From Chamaelirium japonicum (taxonomy: Eukaryota > Streptophyta > Magnoliopsida > Liliales > Melanthiaceae): a stretch of DNA of 64,000 nt. The position numbers and the translations under genes were made by a program. The notes under the pieces are model-generated. The model was not told the DNA's origin. It worked only from the letters and a program-made list of their open reading frames with translations, and searched no databases. The DNA lies in contig OX393557.1 of assembly GCA_947650365.1 (NCBI GenBank), positions 50,910,472 to 50,974,471 on the forward strand, given 5' to 3'. The number at the start of each line of letters is the position of its first letter. Positions within the stretch are counted from its first letter, which is position 1. Below are positions 28,517-39,859 of this stretch, piece after piece.

Positions 28517-29441
28517 TTTAGATAAAAAAAGGATAGATTACACTGACACCCTCTGGATTATTTGACAATTACACTGACACCCTCTCTTGTTTTTTAAATT
28601 AAACTGCCACCCCTTGTAGTTTAAATATCCGTATCAGATGGCTCCATCCGTTAGTGTTGCGTTGGAGAAATGGATGAAAAATGCTAACATATGCTGATGT
28701 CAGCCCACTTTAATATAAAAATATCCAGTTTGCCCTTGTCTTTTTAAATAGACATGCTCTGGTTTTTTTCCATTAGAGAGGAGATCTTGTTTTTTCCCAT
28801 GAGAGACGAGAGACGGGCAGACAGAGAATGGAAGTGTGGTGCCCACATATCTGGCCAATATCCTACGATCTTTGTCCAGATCCGGCCATCGTCCGGCAAT
28901 CTCTATCCATTCTCCGGCCATCTCTGTCGAAATCCGCCCATCCTCCTCCTCAGATTTTTTGTTGTTGTTTATACGGCATCAAGTGGGAGTTGTGCTAGTG
29001 GGTTGAGAAGTGGGCTGAAATTTCAAAATCAACAATGCCAATGTGGAAGGAAGGCGGCTGTGAGAATCTTGGAATCGAACACAAAAATTATATTTCTGTT
29101 GTAAATACAAGGCTTGTGGATTCTTTGAGTGGAGGTTTTCTTCGGAAGACTACGATCCTCCTCGCACGGGGTTTCCTTCGGAAGACTGCACTCCTCATCT
29201 TCACGTCTCAGTGCAGCTGTGTCTCCCTCGACACATGATGCGAGACTTTGGATCCAACAACCGTGTCGACGATGATCACCTTGCTGCCTTCCTCCTTACC
29301 CAAAATAATCTAGAGGGGGTGTCAGTGTAATTGTCAGATAATCCAGGGGGTGTCAATGTAATTATAAAAACAAGACGGATGCCAGTGTAATTGTCAGATA
29401 ATAGGGGGGATGTCAATGTAATTTACCCAAAATAAAAAAAT
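28517..29441. mobile_element. Mutator-like element carrying a GRF zinc-finger fragment
   Basis: The left terminus GGATAGATTACACTGACACC and the reverse complement of the right terminus, GGGTAAATTACATTGACATC, begin long inverted ends that each contain repeated TGACAATTACACTGACACC units (28530-28620 and 29310-29430). Between them lies non-repetitive, GC-richer DNA including a GRF zinc finger (29033-29132). This is what a gene-fragment-carrying Mutator-like element (Pack-MULE) would look like. A 13-bp AGTGATAGCTTCG stands on both sides (28504-28516 and 29442-29454), with an A-rich tract before the right copy. Confidence 0.65.
29033..29132 (+). pseudogene. GRF-type zinc finger fragment
   Basis: The plus strand reads QCQCGRKAAVRILESNTK and then, after a one-base frame change, YFCCKYKACGFFEWR. 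Together they match the plant GRF zinc finger pattern C-x-C-G-x-x-A, N-x-x-x-x-F-x-C, C-x-F-F-x-W. The frameshift and the lack of a surrounding gene indicate a captured or decayed fragment. Confidence 0.65.
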
Positions 29442-29542
29442 AGTGATAGCTTCGATGGTCACTTTGGAATATCTGGAATTAGTGGAGCCCTTGGTGTCTG
29501 ATCGTTTGTTTTTCTGGCAACGGTCTAGTCTACCTTTAAATA

Positions 29543-29724
29543 CTGAAAATTTTCAGCACATCCTGTGTACCATACAACCGTAGGGCCCACTGTGATTCAA
29601 GTGACATGCGATAGCGGATCCCATCACACATGGGTAGTGCCCCCAGCACGCTGAACGTGCTGATAGGGTGAGAGCATTGGGCCCCGTGGTTGTATGGTAC
29701 GCAGGATGTGCTGAAAATTTTCAG
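29543..29724. mobile_element. Foldback miniature element, 182 bp
   Basis: Both ends begin CTGAAAATTTTCAGCACATC and pair over about 38 bp through CCTG-GTACCATACAACC. The outermost 14 bp (CTGAAAATTTTCAG) is itself a palindrome. There is a GC-rich centre with AGCACG-TGAACGTGCT. No clear target duplication and no coding. Confidence 0.8.
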
Positions 29725-31414
29725 CCGGGATACAAGGGAAAACGATGGTTGGTGCCAAGCCGCAATCAGCATGCGGCTTTTCGATTCAACCTTTGGGCTC
29801 ATGTGTTCCACTCTTTTTTTTTTAGACATCGTATTGAATTGTGGAGACCCTCATGGGCCCACCATGGAAGAGTGAAAGAAAAAAAGAACTCCTTGTGGGT
29901 GGGGAATTGACTTCGCTCCCCGCAACAAAATCGGTCAGTAGCGTCCAGGCACGTGCGATGCGGAAGCAGCACCAGCAATGTGAAAGGGCACTTTGGTCAC
30001 AAACGGGCAGCACGCGCATTGCGGTTGGGCGCTGTTGCCCGACTTGGTTACGAGAGGGGAGTCAATTCATGTGGGTGGACGGGATTTGTCTCCAATTTTG
30101 AAAACTTTTTGGAGGTGTTACAATGGTTTCAGATTCAATGCCTCTGCGTTAACAGCTCGTAATCATTCAGAAAAGTGCGGCACCCTGTAGATAGCAGGCA
30201 CCCTCGACCTATGACAACACTTGTTGCAGAATAAGCACGATAGGGGAGAAAATAGACAAGGTCGAACAATTTCTTTTAACGAGTTTAGCCGTTGTTCATG
30301 GCTACATTTACGGATACAATTTCCTGATGACCGTATACCACGCCCAACGCTCTGATCCATTCGACCATCTGCCATGCCCTTGTGTTTCGGTCAATTGCTC
30401 GTCGACGATCCTGTCGAAATCGAAATCCACGGCTAGTGCTTCCAAGCTGTCGCCCATTAACCAACACTTCGCACTCGATCATCTCCCTCATCCTGCAATC
30501 GTAGCTGTGCCTGTCGCCACAGCACTCGTTAGCGCCCATATCACTTGTCAGCGACTAGTACCGATGCTCGTCTGCACCTCCACCAACCACTCGTCAGCAA
30601 CACACATCAGCCTGCTCGTCAGCGGCTGAAACAGTTGCCTGTTGGTGACTCTGTGCCATCAAGGTACTCCCCCTCGATTCAGTAGCTACACATATTCATG
30701 CCATCGCGGTGCTTCGCCACGATCCGCCGTGCCAGGGAGGAAATGTCTTGATTGTACCCTCCTCCTAGCCTAGCCTCTGGTGTCTCGAACCTCCCTGGGG
30801 GAGAGGATGTTGTATCATAGGCTCCCCCTCAATCTCTCATTCGAAGACCCAAACCACCCCCCCGGGGGGGGGGGAGGTGTTGTACCGTGGCCTCCCACTG
30901 GTCATCAGCTCTAATTTGCTCGGGGCACCGCCTGATGGGCACCCAGACGCCCGAGTCATCCTCCCCTGGATACTACTGTTGGGATAAATTATGTTGTGTG
31001 CACGATTTGGGCATATCATGCGCATGATTCGGAGTCACAGCGAAAGGATTCTTGTCCGTAGAATCGGTGTGCACTACATATCAAAAAAATATTGAAGATC
31101 GAATCTTATCATGTGCATGGGACAATACCGGCGAACCCCTAAGGTCGATCTATTGATACCCGTATATCCAGATCTATATCTCCGTGTGGAATTTTTAACC
31201 ATGAAGATATTTTTGGGATGATGGAGAAGATGGTGTAGACCCCTCTTCTTGTTTACCCGATCACGCTCTCTGTAATCAAGTTGATAGACATGAGTACTTC
31301 TTGATCGATCAGGACCCTCGCTTTATTGCGAGCCAAACCACCCATATTTTCGAAGTAGCTCGTTCAGTCTCCGTCTCAGTAGGTAAGATATGCCGCTAAC
31401 TCAAGTTTGTCATA
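29725..31414. other. Unassigned intergenic DNA
   Basis: Short frames only, none recognised. It includes a C-run/G-run palindrome at 30857-30873. I see no gene, RNA or complete element here. Confidence 0.4.
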
Positions 31415-31422
31415 GCCTAGTC

Positions 31423-31737
31423 TAGGGATGGCAACGGTGCGGTTCAAAACTGTGAACCGCGGAAAACCGCACCGCATGGTACGGTTTTGGTTTGCTAAAA
31501 TATAAAACCGTCGCGATGTGGTTTCGATTTACGGTTTTGGTGTTGCGGTGCGGTTTCGGTTTTGTCCAAAATTGTAAAAAACCGCACCGTTTAGACCATT
31601 ATAATGTTAAATCGCGGTACACCGCACCGCATGGTGCGATTTCGATTTTACATATGGTACACTGTCGCGATATGGTGCGGTTTCGGTGTTGCGGTGCGGT
31701 TTCGGTTTTGCCCAAAATCGCACCGTTGCCATCCCTA
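31423..31737. mobile_element. hAT miniature element, 315 bp
   Basis: Termini TAGGGATGGCAACGGTGCGG and, in reverse complement, TAGGGATGGCAACGGTGCGA. Perfect 8-bp target duplication GCCTAGTC at 31415-31422 and 31738-31745. The interior is made of GGTGCGGTTTCGGTTTT-type repeats. The TAGGG-TGGCAA start and 8-bp duplication are typical of plant hAT miniature elements. Confidence 0.9.
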
Positions 31738-31989
31738 GCCTAGTCCGATATGGCTGGGTTGGAAATCCACAGTAAGAATCATTTATTTTACAGTTTTGAA
31801 TGCAAATAAGATTTTGTAATGTAAAATAAACTAAGTGTTTACTTGCTCGAACACAGACTATGTCCAGAAGTAAATATATTTAATCCTTCTTTAATTTATT
31901 TATTTATTTATTTATTTATTTTACTAAATTTGACTTCTCCTATTTATTTTTTTTGGTAAGTTTAGATTTTACTACCTCCTAATGCAATT

Positions 31990-32547
31990 AAGAGCATCTC
32001 CGACGGGCTCTGAAGGAGAACGTGACACTCCGAGCCAAATATCGCCCCCTCCAACGGACTCCCAAATGAGCTCTGAATGCTTTAGCGAATTCAAAGTAGC
32101 CAGAGGTCGATGTGAGAGACTTGATATAGACACCCCAAGATCGCTAAGTAATAGTCTATAATGCATAAGATAACTAGGGTACCCTACTATCAGAGATGAC
32201 GACATCGTCACCCAAGATAGCATAGGCACTAAACCGCCAAAGGTAAAATCGGTCCAACATACTTAAGAGATCCGAAAGCCTCCGCATACTCCAGAGCTCC
32301 TTTGGAGCATCTGAAGGAATAGACCCACGGACTTTATGCAATAAAAACTCATGCATTTTAATAAATCAGCACATATAAGTTCCTTTTCGTCTTGCTTTCA
32401 TGCAAAAAAAAACCCCTCCCAAGGCTAGAAATTTCTAGTTGGGAGACGGTTGGAGAGGCGCTCCTCTAAACTAGAAAATTTGGATGGGTGGCTCTTAAAG
32501 TGGGGCCCATGATGCTTAGGAGGCCGTGGAGTCCGTTGGAGGTGCTC
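31990..32547. mobile_element. Miniature element with GAGCATCTCC termini
   Basis: Left AGAGCATCTCCGACGGGCTC and the reverse complement of the right end, GAGCACCTCCAACGGACTCC. TTA flanks both ends (31987-31989 and 32548-32550), consistent with a PIF/Harbinger 3-bp duplication although the palindromic context weakens this. No transposase is recognised inside. Confidence 0.6.
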
Positions 32548-32550
32548 TTA

Positions 32551-33186
32551 GTGGTCCTCCCACATATCTCTACTTTATCATTAAATATTACTTTTGGCAG
32601 CCGCAATTTAGGGATGCTTTGCCTATGTTCTCCCTGTTAGCTACTCCTGATTTGTGAAAGGAATATATGCTGGTCCTAGGTGATGTGACCACTTATTTTT
32701 TTGAAAATTATACTTTAAATGCTGCTTTATTTATTTAATTCACAATTAGCAAGAGTATAAGCATCCAAAGGGTGACTCAGTAGCTTGGGCCCTTTAAATG
32801 ACCTCATATGAGAGTACTTTTCTTCTTCTTTCTTTCTTTCTTTTTTTTTTTTTAAAAAAAAATCAGTGGTCATCTCAAAATCTTTCGGACAATGGACCCA
32901 CTTCGGACTCAGTCTAATTCCTCGAAAAATGCACACCGACCCACTAGAAATTCTCATGCCCACTCATGGATAACTAGGTGGAGGGATTTTAACCGAAATC
33001 TGTCTCACCCAAGCATTAGTTGCTTTACCAACTCCCCTACACCTAGGCCGCATGCTACGTGGTTCTTCCTTTTATTTATTACTAGGGGGAATGCACGCAC
33101 AATGCACGTGCTCGAAAAATGGATGAAATAACTTACCCAACCGACTTTGGAGATTTTTGTTTTTATCCGTACTAGTTGTCGCCAAT
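32551..33186. other. Unassigned intergenic DNA
   Basis: AT-rich with a CTTT-type simple repeat around 32820-32865. No supported gene. Confidence 0.4.
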
Positions 33187-33212
33187 GGGGGGGGGGGGGG
33201 GGGGGGGGGGGG
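33187..33212. repeat. Poly(G) run of 26
   Basis: 26 consecutive G residues, the same length as the C-run at 26299. Confidence 0.9.
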
Positions 33213-33276
33213 CATTGATGCCGACTCTTCAGCATGTGCTATCGTCGTCGTCTTTGCCGCAAAAAAAACCCTAGAG

Positions 33277-33420
33277 CTCTGATCTATGTTAGGTACCCTC
33301 ACGTCTCAAAACCAAGGTAGTAAGCGGAGGTTCACAAGTGGTATATTAAGCGGATGATGGGTGCCTCCCTTATCGATGTGGGACTATTCGTCAGCAATAA
33401 AGATGGGAAGGGATGGGAGT
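33277..33420 (-). mobile_element. TRIM LTR end with primer-site remnant
   Basis: On the minus strand, AGTCCCACATCGATAAGGGA is followed by a TTTTGAGACGTGAGGGTACC segment, AACA, and then TAGATCAGAGCTC, a decayed initiator-Met primer site. It aligns in order with the plus-strand fragment at 61987-62110 (CCACATCGAAAATGGG, TTTTAGGATGTGAGGGTATC, TGATATCAAAGC). So these are two copies of one TRIM-like family, distinct from Cassandra. Confidence 0.6.
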
Positions 33421-33707
33421 TATGTTAAGTGGATCGAGGGGAGGGACATTTTTTTTTTGTCGTTCTAAATGTGTTGTGACAGGTAGCTGCTCTCATCTCC
33501 ACCCAAAAAAAAGAACAGCTGCCCTCAAAAAGTCTAAAACGCCCAGATATTATATTCATTTTAGGTATAATATATTTAGGGGTTAGAGTGTAATTTCAGC
33601 ATAAACCCAGTTCCTCATATTATAGCAGATGTAAGTGTAATTGGGATGCTACGCCTACCCACCTCATAGTTGGTTAGTTGATGCCACGCACCTTAACCTT
33701 TAAAAAA

Positions 33708-33915
33708 GGGTTTTTTGACCTTACCCCCTACTTGATTGGAATAAATAAAAAGTGCCCCTCTGATCTTAATTTTAAGTCTTACCATAAAAGATCACTTTTT
33801 CATTGCAAAAAGCAACGTGGATTTACGATCAACAAGGGTAAGACTTGAAAATTAAGACTAAAGGATGTACTATTTAATTGCCCCAATTAACTGAGGCACA
33901 AGGTCAAAAAAATCC
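33708..33915. mobile_element. Foldback miniature element, Mutator-like
   Basis: The left arm GGGTTTTTTGACCTTACCCC and the right arm in reverse complement, GGATTTTTTTGACCTTGTGCC, continue to a shared CTTAATTTT-AAGTCTTACC. The flanking nine bases TTTAAAAAA and ATTAAATAA match at 7 of 9, which may be a diverged 9-bp duplication. Confidence 0.65.
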
Positions 33916-34003
33916 ATTAAATAACTGAAAAAGACGGTGTTCTGAGTCATGATAAACATTTACATACTTCCAAGCAATGATGGTTCTCACGATGATCCCA
34001 TGA

Positions 34004-34310
34004 TTAGGATGGCAAATGAGCCGAGCCCAGGCTTGAGTTGATTATTAAATGAGCCTAAACTTTAGGCTTGGGCGTAGCTTGCTTAATGATGAGCCAAATC
34101 GAATCGAGCCTAGATATGGTCTGTTTAAGCTTGGCTTGTTTATTAAACGAGTCTAAACTTTAGGCTAGGGTTGGCTCAATTAGTGATCGAACAAACTTGA
34201 ACGATTCTTTATCGAGCTTGTTCGTGAACTTTAGACTCAGTCAAAAGCTTAGAGTATATATGTTAGGTTTATTCAAGCCTTTTATGAGCCTACTCACTAT
34301 TGATTGTTGA
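34004..34310. mobile_element. Degenerate hAT miniature element
   Basis: Starts TAGGATGGCAAATGAGCCGA, close to the TAGGG-TGGCAA hAT terminus seen at 31423 and 49001. The body repeats AAACTTTAGGCT and AACGAGTCTAAACTTTAG-type motifs. The right terminus is not recognisable, so the element is truncated or eroded. Confidence 0.45.
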
Positions 34311-36817
34311 GGATTCTGCTAGATGATACCGAATGAACAATCAAATATCGAGTCATTCCGACGACGATGGATCCACAAAGTTCAATTGCACAAACGATAC
34401 TCAAACGGAATGATGCAGAACAAAAACACCAAACACAAATAGAGAAATAAGAAAGCAAAGATGAAACAATCACAAATGGGAGATAAGATATTTATGTGGA
34501 AACTCTTGTAGGAAGAAAACCACGAGCAAAGACGATCGGATGATTCACTAGACTAGCACACTGATGGTTGAGAAATTATCAAGTGGAGCTCACTCACAGC
34601 AAACCGATGCTTGGGGAATCCACCAGTGAATTGTACCATCCCTCGGATGTAGGCCTTAAAGTTTAAATTTCATGCCGCTCAGTTTTGGAGGTGGTTGCAT
34701 CCGAGGGATAGTGTGATGTTTTGCGCAGAAGCCCAACGAACTAATAAAAACTAAACATTTGACGTAGAACCATAGTCTAGAAAGATTCAACAAAACAAAT
34801 CAAACACAAAAGAGAAGTAAAGCACGCAATCCAAGTAAGGAGTCAGAGATTTTAGGTGGTTCAGCCTTTGGCCTATGTCCACCGACTGCACCAAGAGAAA
34901 TTGACTATCAAAATCAATTAGGGTTCTTCAAATCCTCAAGGAAACCCTGTGGCACCTCTCCAAGTTCAATGTTTTTTTCTCTCTTATTTCATACAAAAAA
35001 ACATAGACCTTTCCTTTATTTAGTATAAGAAAAATCCCAAACCCGAAACAATTAGAATTTCTGCAATAGAAGAATAGGGATTCTCGATCGAATCAATTTG
35101 CATTGTTTATTTATCGATTATCTTCTATCATGCATTTTGAGGATTCGAAACGATTTCTAAATATTTTTGTTTTAGAGAAATTGCTCTTTAAAATATTTTT
35201 TTTATTCTTGCAAAAAAGATTTTGCTTTTGTCGAAGTCTTGGTCAAGTGGATTCAATACTTAGAATTTTTCTAAATGTTGGAAGTCAAACCTAGTGCTCT
35301 AGACCATTATCTAGACTGGTAGTGTTCTTGGTCCGCACAATGGTCCAGACTGCTAGAAGAATATTCCAACCATTAAATAATCATCAGGACCGTTTTGGAT
35401 AACAAAGTACAAGGGATTCAGACCACTATATCCCTGACATGGGAGTTTTCTGAGTCTCACATCCGGACCATTGTCCGAACCGTGATAAAGCTGTCCAGAC
35501 CATTGTCCATACCGCTATTGCCCATAAATGACTGATATTGGTTTTCAACCATTAGACCATAATCCAAGGGTTGTTATTAGTTGGAGATTAATCTAACCTA
35601 TATATACCACATTCCTCTCATTGGGTTGTGTTGAAAATCAGAGATAATAACAGATTTTGCTTGGAGAAGCATTTGAAAATTCCTCTCCTTTCTTCCTCCC
35701 TTTAAGTCTATATTACAAGGTATGATCCGTTATGCTTGAAGGTGTTTCCCACCTATGTGTGCTATGATATTTAAAACACTAGACTATTTTTTCCTAATTG
35801 GGATAGATTTGATTTTTTCTACCTATGTGTACTATGATCTTTCCTTACCCTTTTAAATCTCATGTGTTGGGTTCTCTCATGTGAAGCGAAAAATGATGGG
35901 GTCTTACTTGATTGAATCAAGCAAGAGAATCCTAATTTTTCTTAGTAGGTAGTTGGGACTATCGGCATAAAAGCGTTTAGGATTCATCAAGTGGGTAACT
36001 CAGTGAAGTAGTCCCTTAAAGAGTGCTACCACCCACAATGAGATGCGGTTCACCTTTAGGTGCGTTCGACCTTGCAAGGTCAAGTGTTGGTGTTTCCTCT
36101 TAAGCAAATCAAGGGAGGTCGAGCAGTGTCTCAGGTGAGAAACTAGAGCCATGCTTGTTGGAGCACAATAAAGGCGGCTAAGCAGGCAGCTTGCAAATAG
36201 CTGAAAGGAGCAAGACAAAAAACGGTGTGATGTGGAGGATTTACTCTTGGTAGGGTCCGCGTGTTCTTGTATCCATGCCTATAATTGGATCTTTCGCTTA
36301 GTGGATCGCTCTCACCATTTGACCCAAAGCCGGAGAGGTTTTTCCTATGAAAGGTTTCCTCCTAAAAAACATTTGTGTGTACTATAGCTTAAAGTCTTCA
36401 TGCAAGCTTTTGTATGCTTATGCCTTGAACTACACAGTAACTATATGTTAAATTATTTTACATAAGTGGGGAGAGAGAATCACTTGACATTAATCCACAT
36501 CTGGTGACTGAATTCTAATCCGGAAGTGATGAGTGAACATAAGAAAACCTAAATTTTAATATATTGTAAGCACTGCCTAGTACCTTATGATCAAGGCGAT
36601 CATATTTTTCGTATATCCGGTGTCCTGTTACACAACAGATGAATACTGGAACCACACAACTTTTATTAAACTGTGCAAGGGGACTTTCACAATGATGTAC
36701 TATCACATACATAAGGTTTATCATTTATCATTAATTATAAATATTGTTTATAAAAAATATTTTTTGAAATCAATAAGCAAACTTATATAAGAGGACACCC
36801 ATCCCATTTTATCATAA
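34311..36817. other. LTR-retrotransposon debris and unassigned DNA
   Basis: 34430-34560 and 34790-34990 look, on the minus strand, like copia LTR tails (GAACCACCTAAAATCTCTGA). 34636-34714 is a small hairpin with ACCATCCCTCGGATG and CATCCGAGGGATAGT. 35290-35560 repeats CAGACCATTGTCC-type motifs and is followed by a TATA-like CTATATATAC at 35599, as in an LTR promoter region. No complete element or gene could be delimited. Confidence 0.35.
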
Positions 36818-36826
36818 ATTTAACAA

Positions 36827-37045
36827 GGGTAAATTATACATAGACCCACTGTAGTTTGATATATTATTACTTACACCCCCCTATAGTTTGAAAAACACAT
36901 CACTTGCACCCTCTCCAGAGGGTCTCTAGAGCGGATCTACGTGTATGGTTTTTAAAACTATAAGGGTGCATTTGTAGGGTTTTAAACATGAGGGGGTGTA
37001 CGTGATAATCGGTCAAACTACAGAGAGTCTATGTGTAATTTGCCC
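36827..37045. mobile_element. Mutator-like miniature element, 219 bp
   Basis: Termini GGGTAAATTATACATAGACC and, in reverse complement, GGGCAAATTACACATAGACT. Flanks ATTTAACAA (36818-36826) and ATTTAATAA (37046-37054) match at 8 of 9, fitting the 9-bp Mutator-type duplication. The interior is a loose palindrome with GTAGTTTGA segments. Confidence 0.75.
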
Positions 37046-37672
37046 ATTTAATAATAAATAATAATGTTATTTCAATTCGTTCAAGGATAGGCATGACCCT
37101 ACAACACAAAAACAATAATTTACATTATAATCTAATAAATTTTAATCTATATATGATGTTTCTAAGATTAAATATGCTTACACTCGATCACGATTATTAT
37201 CCATAAAAAAATACCACTTTTTCCTCATCATCGGAAAGCTTTCTTATTACTACAGGTCGTTATTTGAGGGTCGGGTCTGTTCTTCCGTTTCGGTCCCTCC
37301 ATAATATAAATAGGGATATGCATATGGTTGAAAAATAAATCAATTAACAACGAAAGCATACATATCCTAACTTTTAAGATTTATATTTATTGTTTTAAAA
37401 ACAAAGGATCATCATGTAACGTATAACGGCTACAAACGGCTATAAACGGTCACACTAAATGGGATCTAATGGCTGGGCTTTAAAAGCCCATTAAGTCCAA
37501 ATAAATGGGCAGCCATCAACACATCTTGGGCTTGGCCTATATAAAAGACCCAAGACCATAGAGAGCTTGAAGACAACAAATTGTGCTTTTGCTACCAAAA
37601 ACTCTCTTTCATTCTCTATTTGTGTTTCGATCTTTGCTACCTCCTGGGTTCTTGAAAACTACATTGGGGTTC

Positions 37673-38543
37673 TGTGAGTGCAAATTTTGACAAGAAGTCT
37701 GCAAACAGCGGGACCCACCGGCCCTACCTGGTGGCCCCCCGAAGACTACAGCGGGACGCACCGGCCCTGCCTGGTGGGCCCCCGAAGACTACAGTGGGAC
37801 CCACCGGCCTTGCCTGGTGGGCCCCCGAAGACAACAGCGGGACCCACCGGCCCTGCCTGGTGGGCCCCCGAAGACTACAGCGGGACCCACCGGCCCTGCC
37901 TGGTGGGTCCCCGAAGACTACAGCGGGACCCACCAGCCCTGCCTTGTTGGCCCCCGAAGACTACAGCGAGACCCACCGGCCCTGCCTGGTGGGCCTCCGA
38001 AGACTACAGCGGGACCCATCGGCCCTGCCTGGTGGGCCCCCGAAGACGGCAGCAGGGCCCACCAGCCTTACCTGGAGGATCCCCAGATACGATGGCAGAA
38101 ACCGCCATTTGCAACCATAAAATCCTATAAATAGCAGCCCTTCGAATGTAAAGAGGATCCGAAAATCCAAATTTTCACTTCTGAGATCTGATTTTCAGAA
38201 ACCAGAGCTCTGGATTTCAGTTTCCATCCCCTCACTTCCTCTCTTCGATCTTCTTCTTATCTTTGAAGAGATCAAAGGGGTTTCAGTGATACTCGGCCTG
38301 TCGAGATCACTTCAATACAAGTGTTAGTGAATTCGGGTTGCTCCCTATAGCACGGAGACGTAGGCTTCGACCGAACTCCGAGATCACATCTCTCGCGTCA
38401 ACTCTCTGATTGCATATCTCTCTCTGCTTGTGTATTGTGAAAGACAACTCCAATCAACAGATCGAACAATGATCTTCAATTCGAACCTTCAAATTGACTG
38501 GTGAGGCGAAGTCTTCGGGTCGGCACGAAGATTTTCCCCCACA
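37673..38543 (+). mobile_element. Solo LTR inserted in the copia 5' LTR
   Basis: 871 bp starting TGTGAGTGCAAATTTTGACA and ending TTTTCCCCCACA, flanked by a perfect GGTTC duplication (37668-37672 and 38544-38548). The partner LTR has the uninterrupted sequence GGGGTTCGCCG at this point. It contains nine 43-bp tandem repeats, then CCTATAAATAGC (about 38126-38137) as a promoter candidate and a GGAGACGTAGGCTTCGACCG segment typical of LTR downstream regions. Confidence 0.85.
37708..38094 (+). repeat. Nine 43-bp GC-rich tandem repeats
   Basis: Units begin at 37708 and then every 43 bp (GCGGGACCCACCGGCCCTGC, then CTGGTGGGCCCCCGAAGACT and ACA). They differ by a few substitutions each; the last is more diverged. 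Because 43 is not a multiple of three and the unit has no stop in any plus frame, all three plus frames stay open through the array. These are not genes. Confidence 0.95.
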
Positions 38544-39859
38544 GGTTCGCCGTACACCCTCTCAAAGTCGTGCTGACGGGAAGAAGAGCCTACCGGTTGG
38601 GTTGTCGTATCTCTACTAGTCGTTGCCGGAAGACCCGCACTCAAGGGGCAATCGACTTTTAGGACAGTGCTTGCGTGCTTCGACCAAACAGGCTCCATCC
38701 AAACTCTGTATTTTATTTCTCTATTTTGCAAATTAGAAATCATAGATCGTAGTCAACTAGCAACTACATATCTAATATTCAATCATTTTATTCTAGCATG
38801 ATAAACATGCAAATATTCATTAGAACTTAATTCTATCTTTCTTAGTCATTGCATGATTAGCATAGCATTTTATTTCTAGCACTATAGAATTGATTTAATC
38901 TTGTTGAAAGATTTTATATCATCTAACTTTTTAGATCTAATTAGAAATTAAATCTATATTTTAGGTGAGATATTTTCACTTGTAGCTATCAATCTAAAAG
39001 TCGATAGTATTTTGCAAAATTCTAGTTAATTACATGTTATATGCTAAATAAATATTCAAAAATATAAAATTTAGATATTTATCATATCTATCATATATTA
39101 TATATTTATTCATTAAATATTCATTCTAATCATCCTTGCTCTAATAGAGATTAAAATAATCATTATACTAGAAAAATAAAAATTTACTTTTTGTTTTAAA
39201 ATAGCATATTTCATTAATACGAATTTCCTAATAGTAGTATCTATTGCTAATTATAATTAGCAAATTACCTAATATTAGTTCTTAGCATATATTGTCATTT
39301 GCGTAAATTGTTTCCTATATTCTAGTTAGGATACTTGAAAATTAAATTGTAAGAAAAATAATTTTAATTTAAGAAACTAATTATTTATAGAAAAGAATAG
39401 TACCTCATCTAATTAAAATATTAAAACTTATCGCTAGACTAGTAACTTCACGATCTCCAGTGACTATTCTATTGCGTAACAGTGCCTAGAAAAGCTTGTC
39501 AAAAAGGCATACGTGCCTAAGACGGACTGGTATTTAAGCGAGCCTAGTGCTCCACCACTCATTTGGAGCTGATCTGGCCGTTACAATCTAAAATTTCATT
39601 TGGATATCTAAGTTTAATCTAGCTAAAATCTAACTATAAAAATCTATCCACCTAATCAAAACTCTAATAGGGAGAGCTCGGTGCATACACTTGTGTATGC
39701 GTGTCTCGTCTGTAATCCCTATAATTTAGAGCATTTGATAAGTGGTCAAATACTTCTCGCGTAACTGCATCTAATTCAAAGTCTTCACCTAAAAATGGAA
39801 ATGGCAACAAGATCTACTGGGACCATTTGTAGGCTAGTTCAATTTACGCTAGAAGTAAA

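Larger units (their letters stand above)
37372..38992 (+). repeat. 5' LTR of the copia element (interrupted)
   Basis: Matches the 3' LTR in two pieces, 37372-37672 and 38549-38992, about 740 bp in total, separated by a solo LTR. The initial TG has become TT. A TATA-like CCTATATAAAAG lies at about 37537-37546. The last bases are TAGCTATCA as in the partner. Confidence 0.9.

Noticed and set aside
30285-30630. 100-codon Ser/Pro-rich plus-strand frame
   Set aside because: Overlaps an open minus frame, has no recognisable family and no supporting gene context.
37674-38134. Three overlapping plus-strand frames of 105-150 codons rich in Gly and Pro
   Set aside because: They all come from the stop-free 43-bp tandem repeat; being open in every frame argues against coding.
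37660-38548. Spliced intron explaining the difference between the two copia LTRs
   Set aside because: GT...AG boundaries can be drawn, but TG...CA ends with a perfect GGTTC duplication fit a solo LTR better, and reverse transcription would give both LTRs the same U5.
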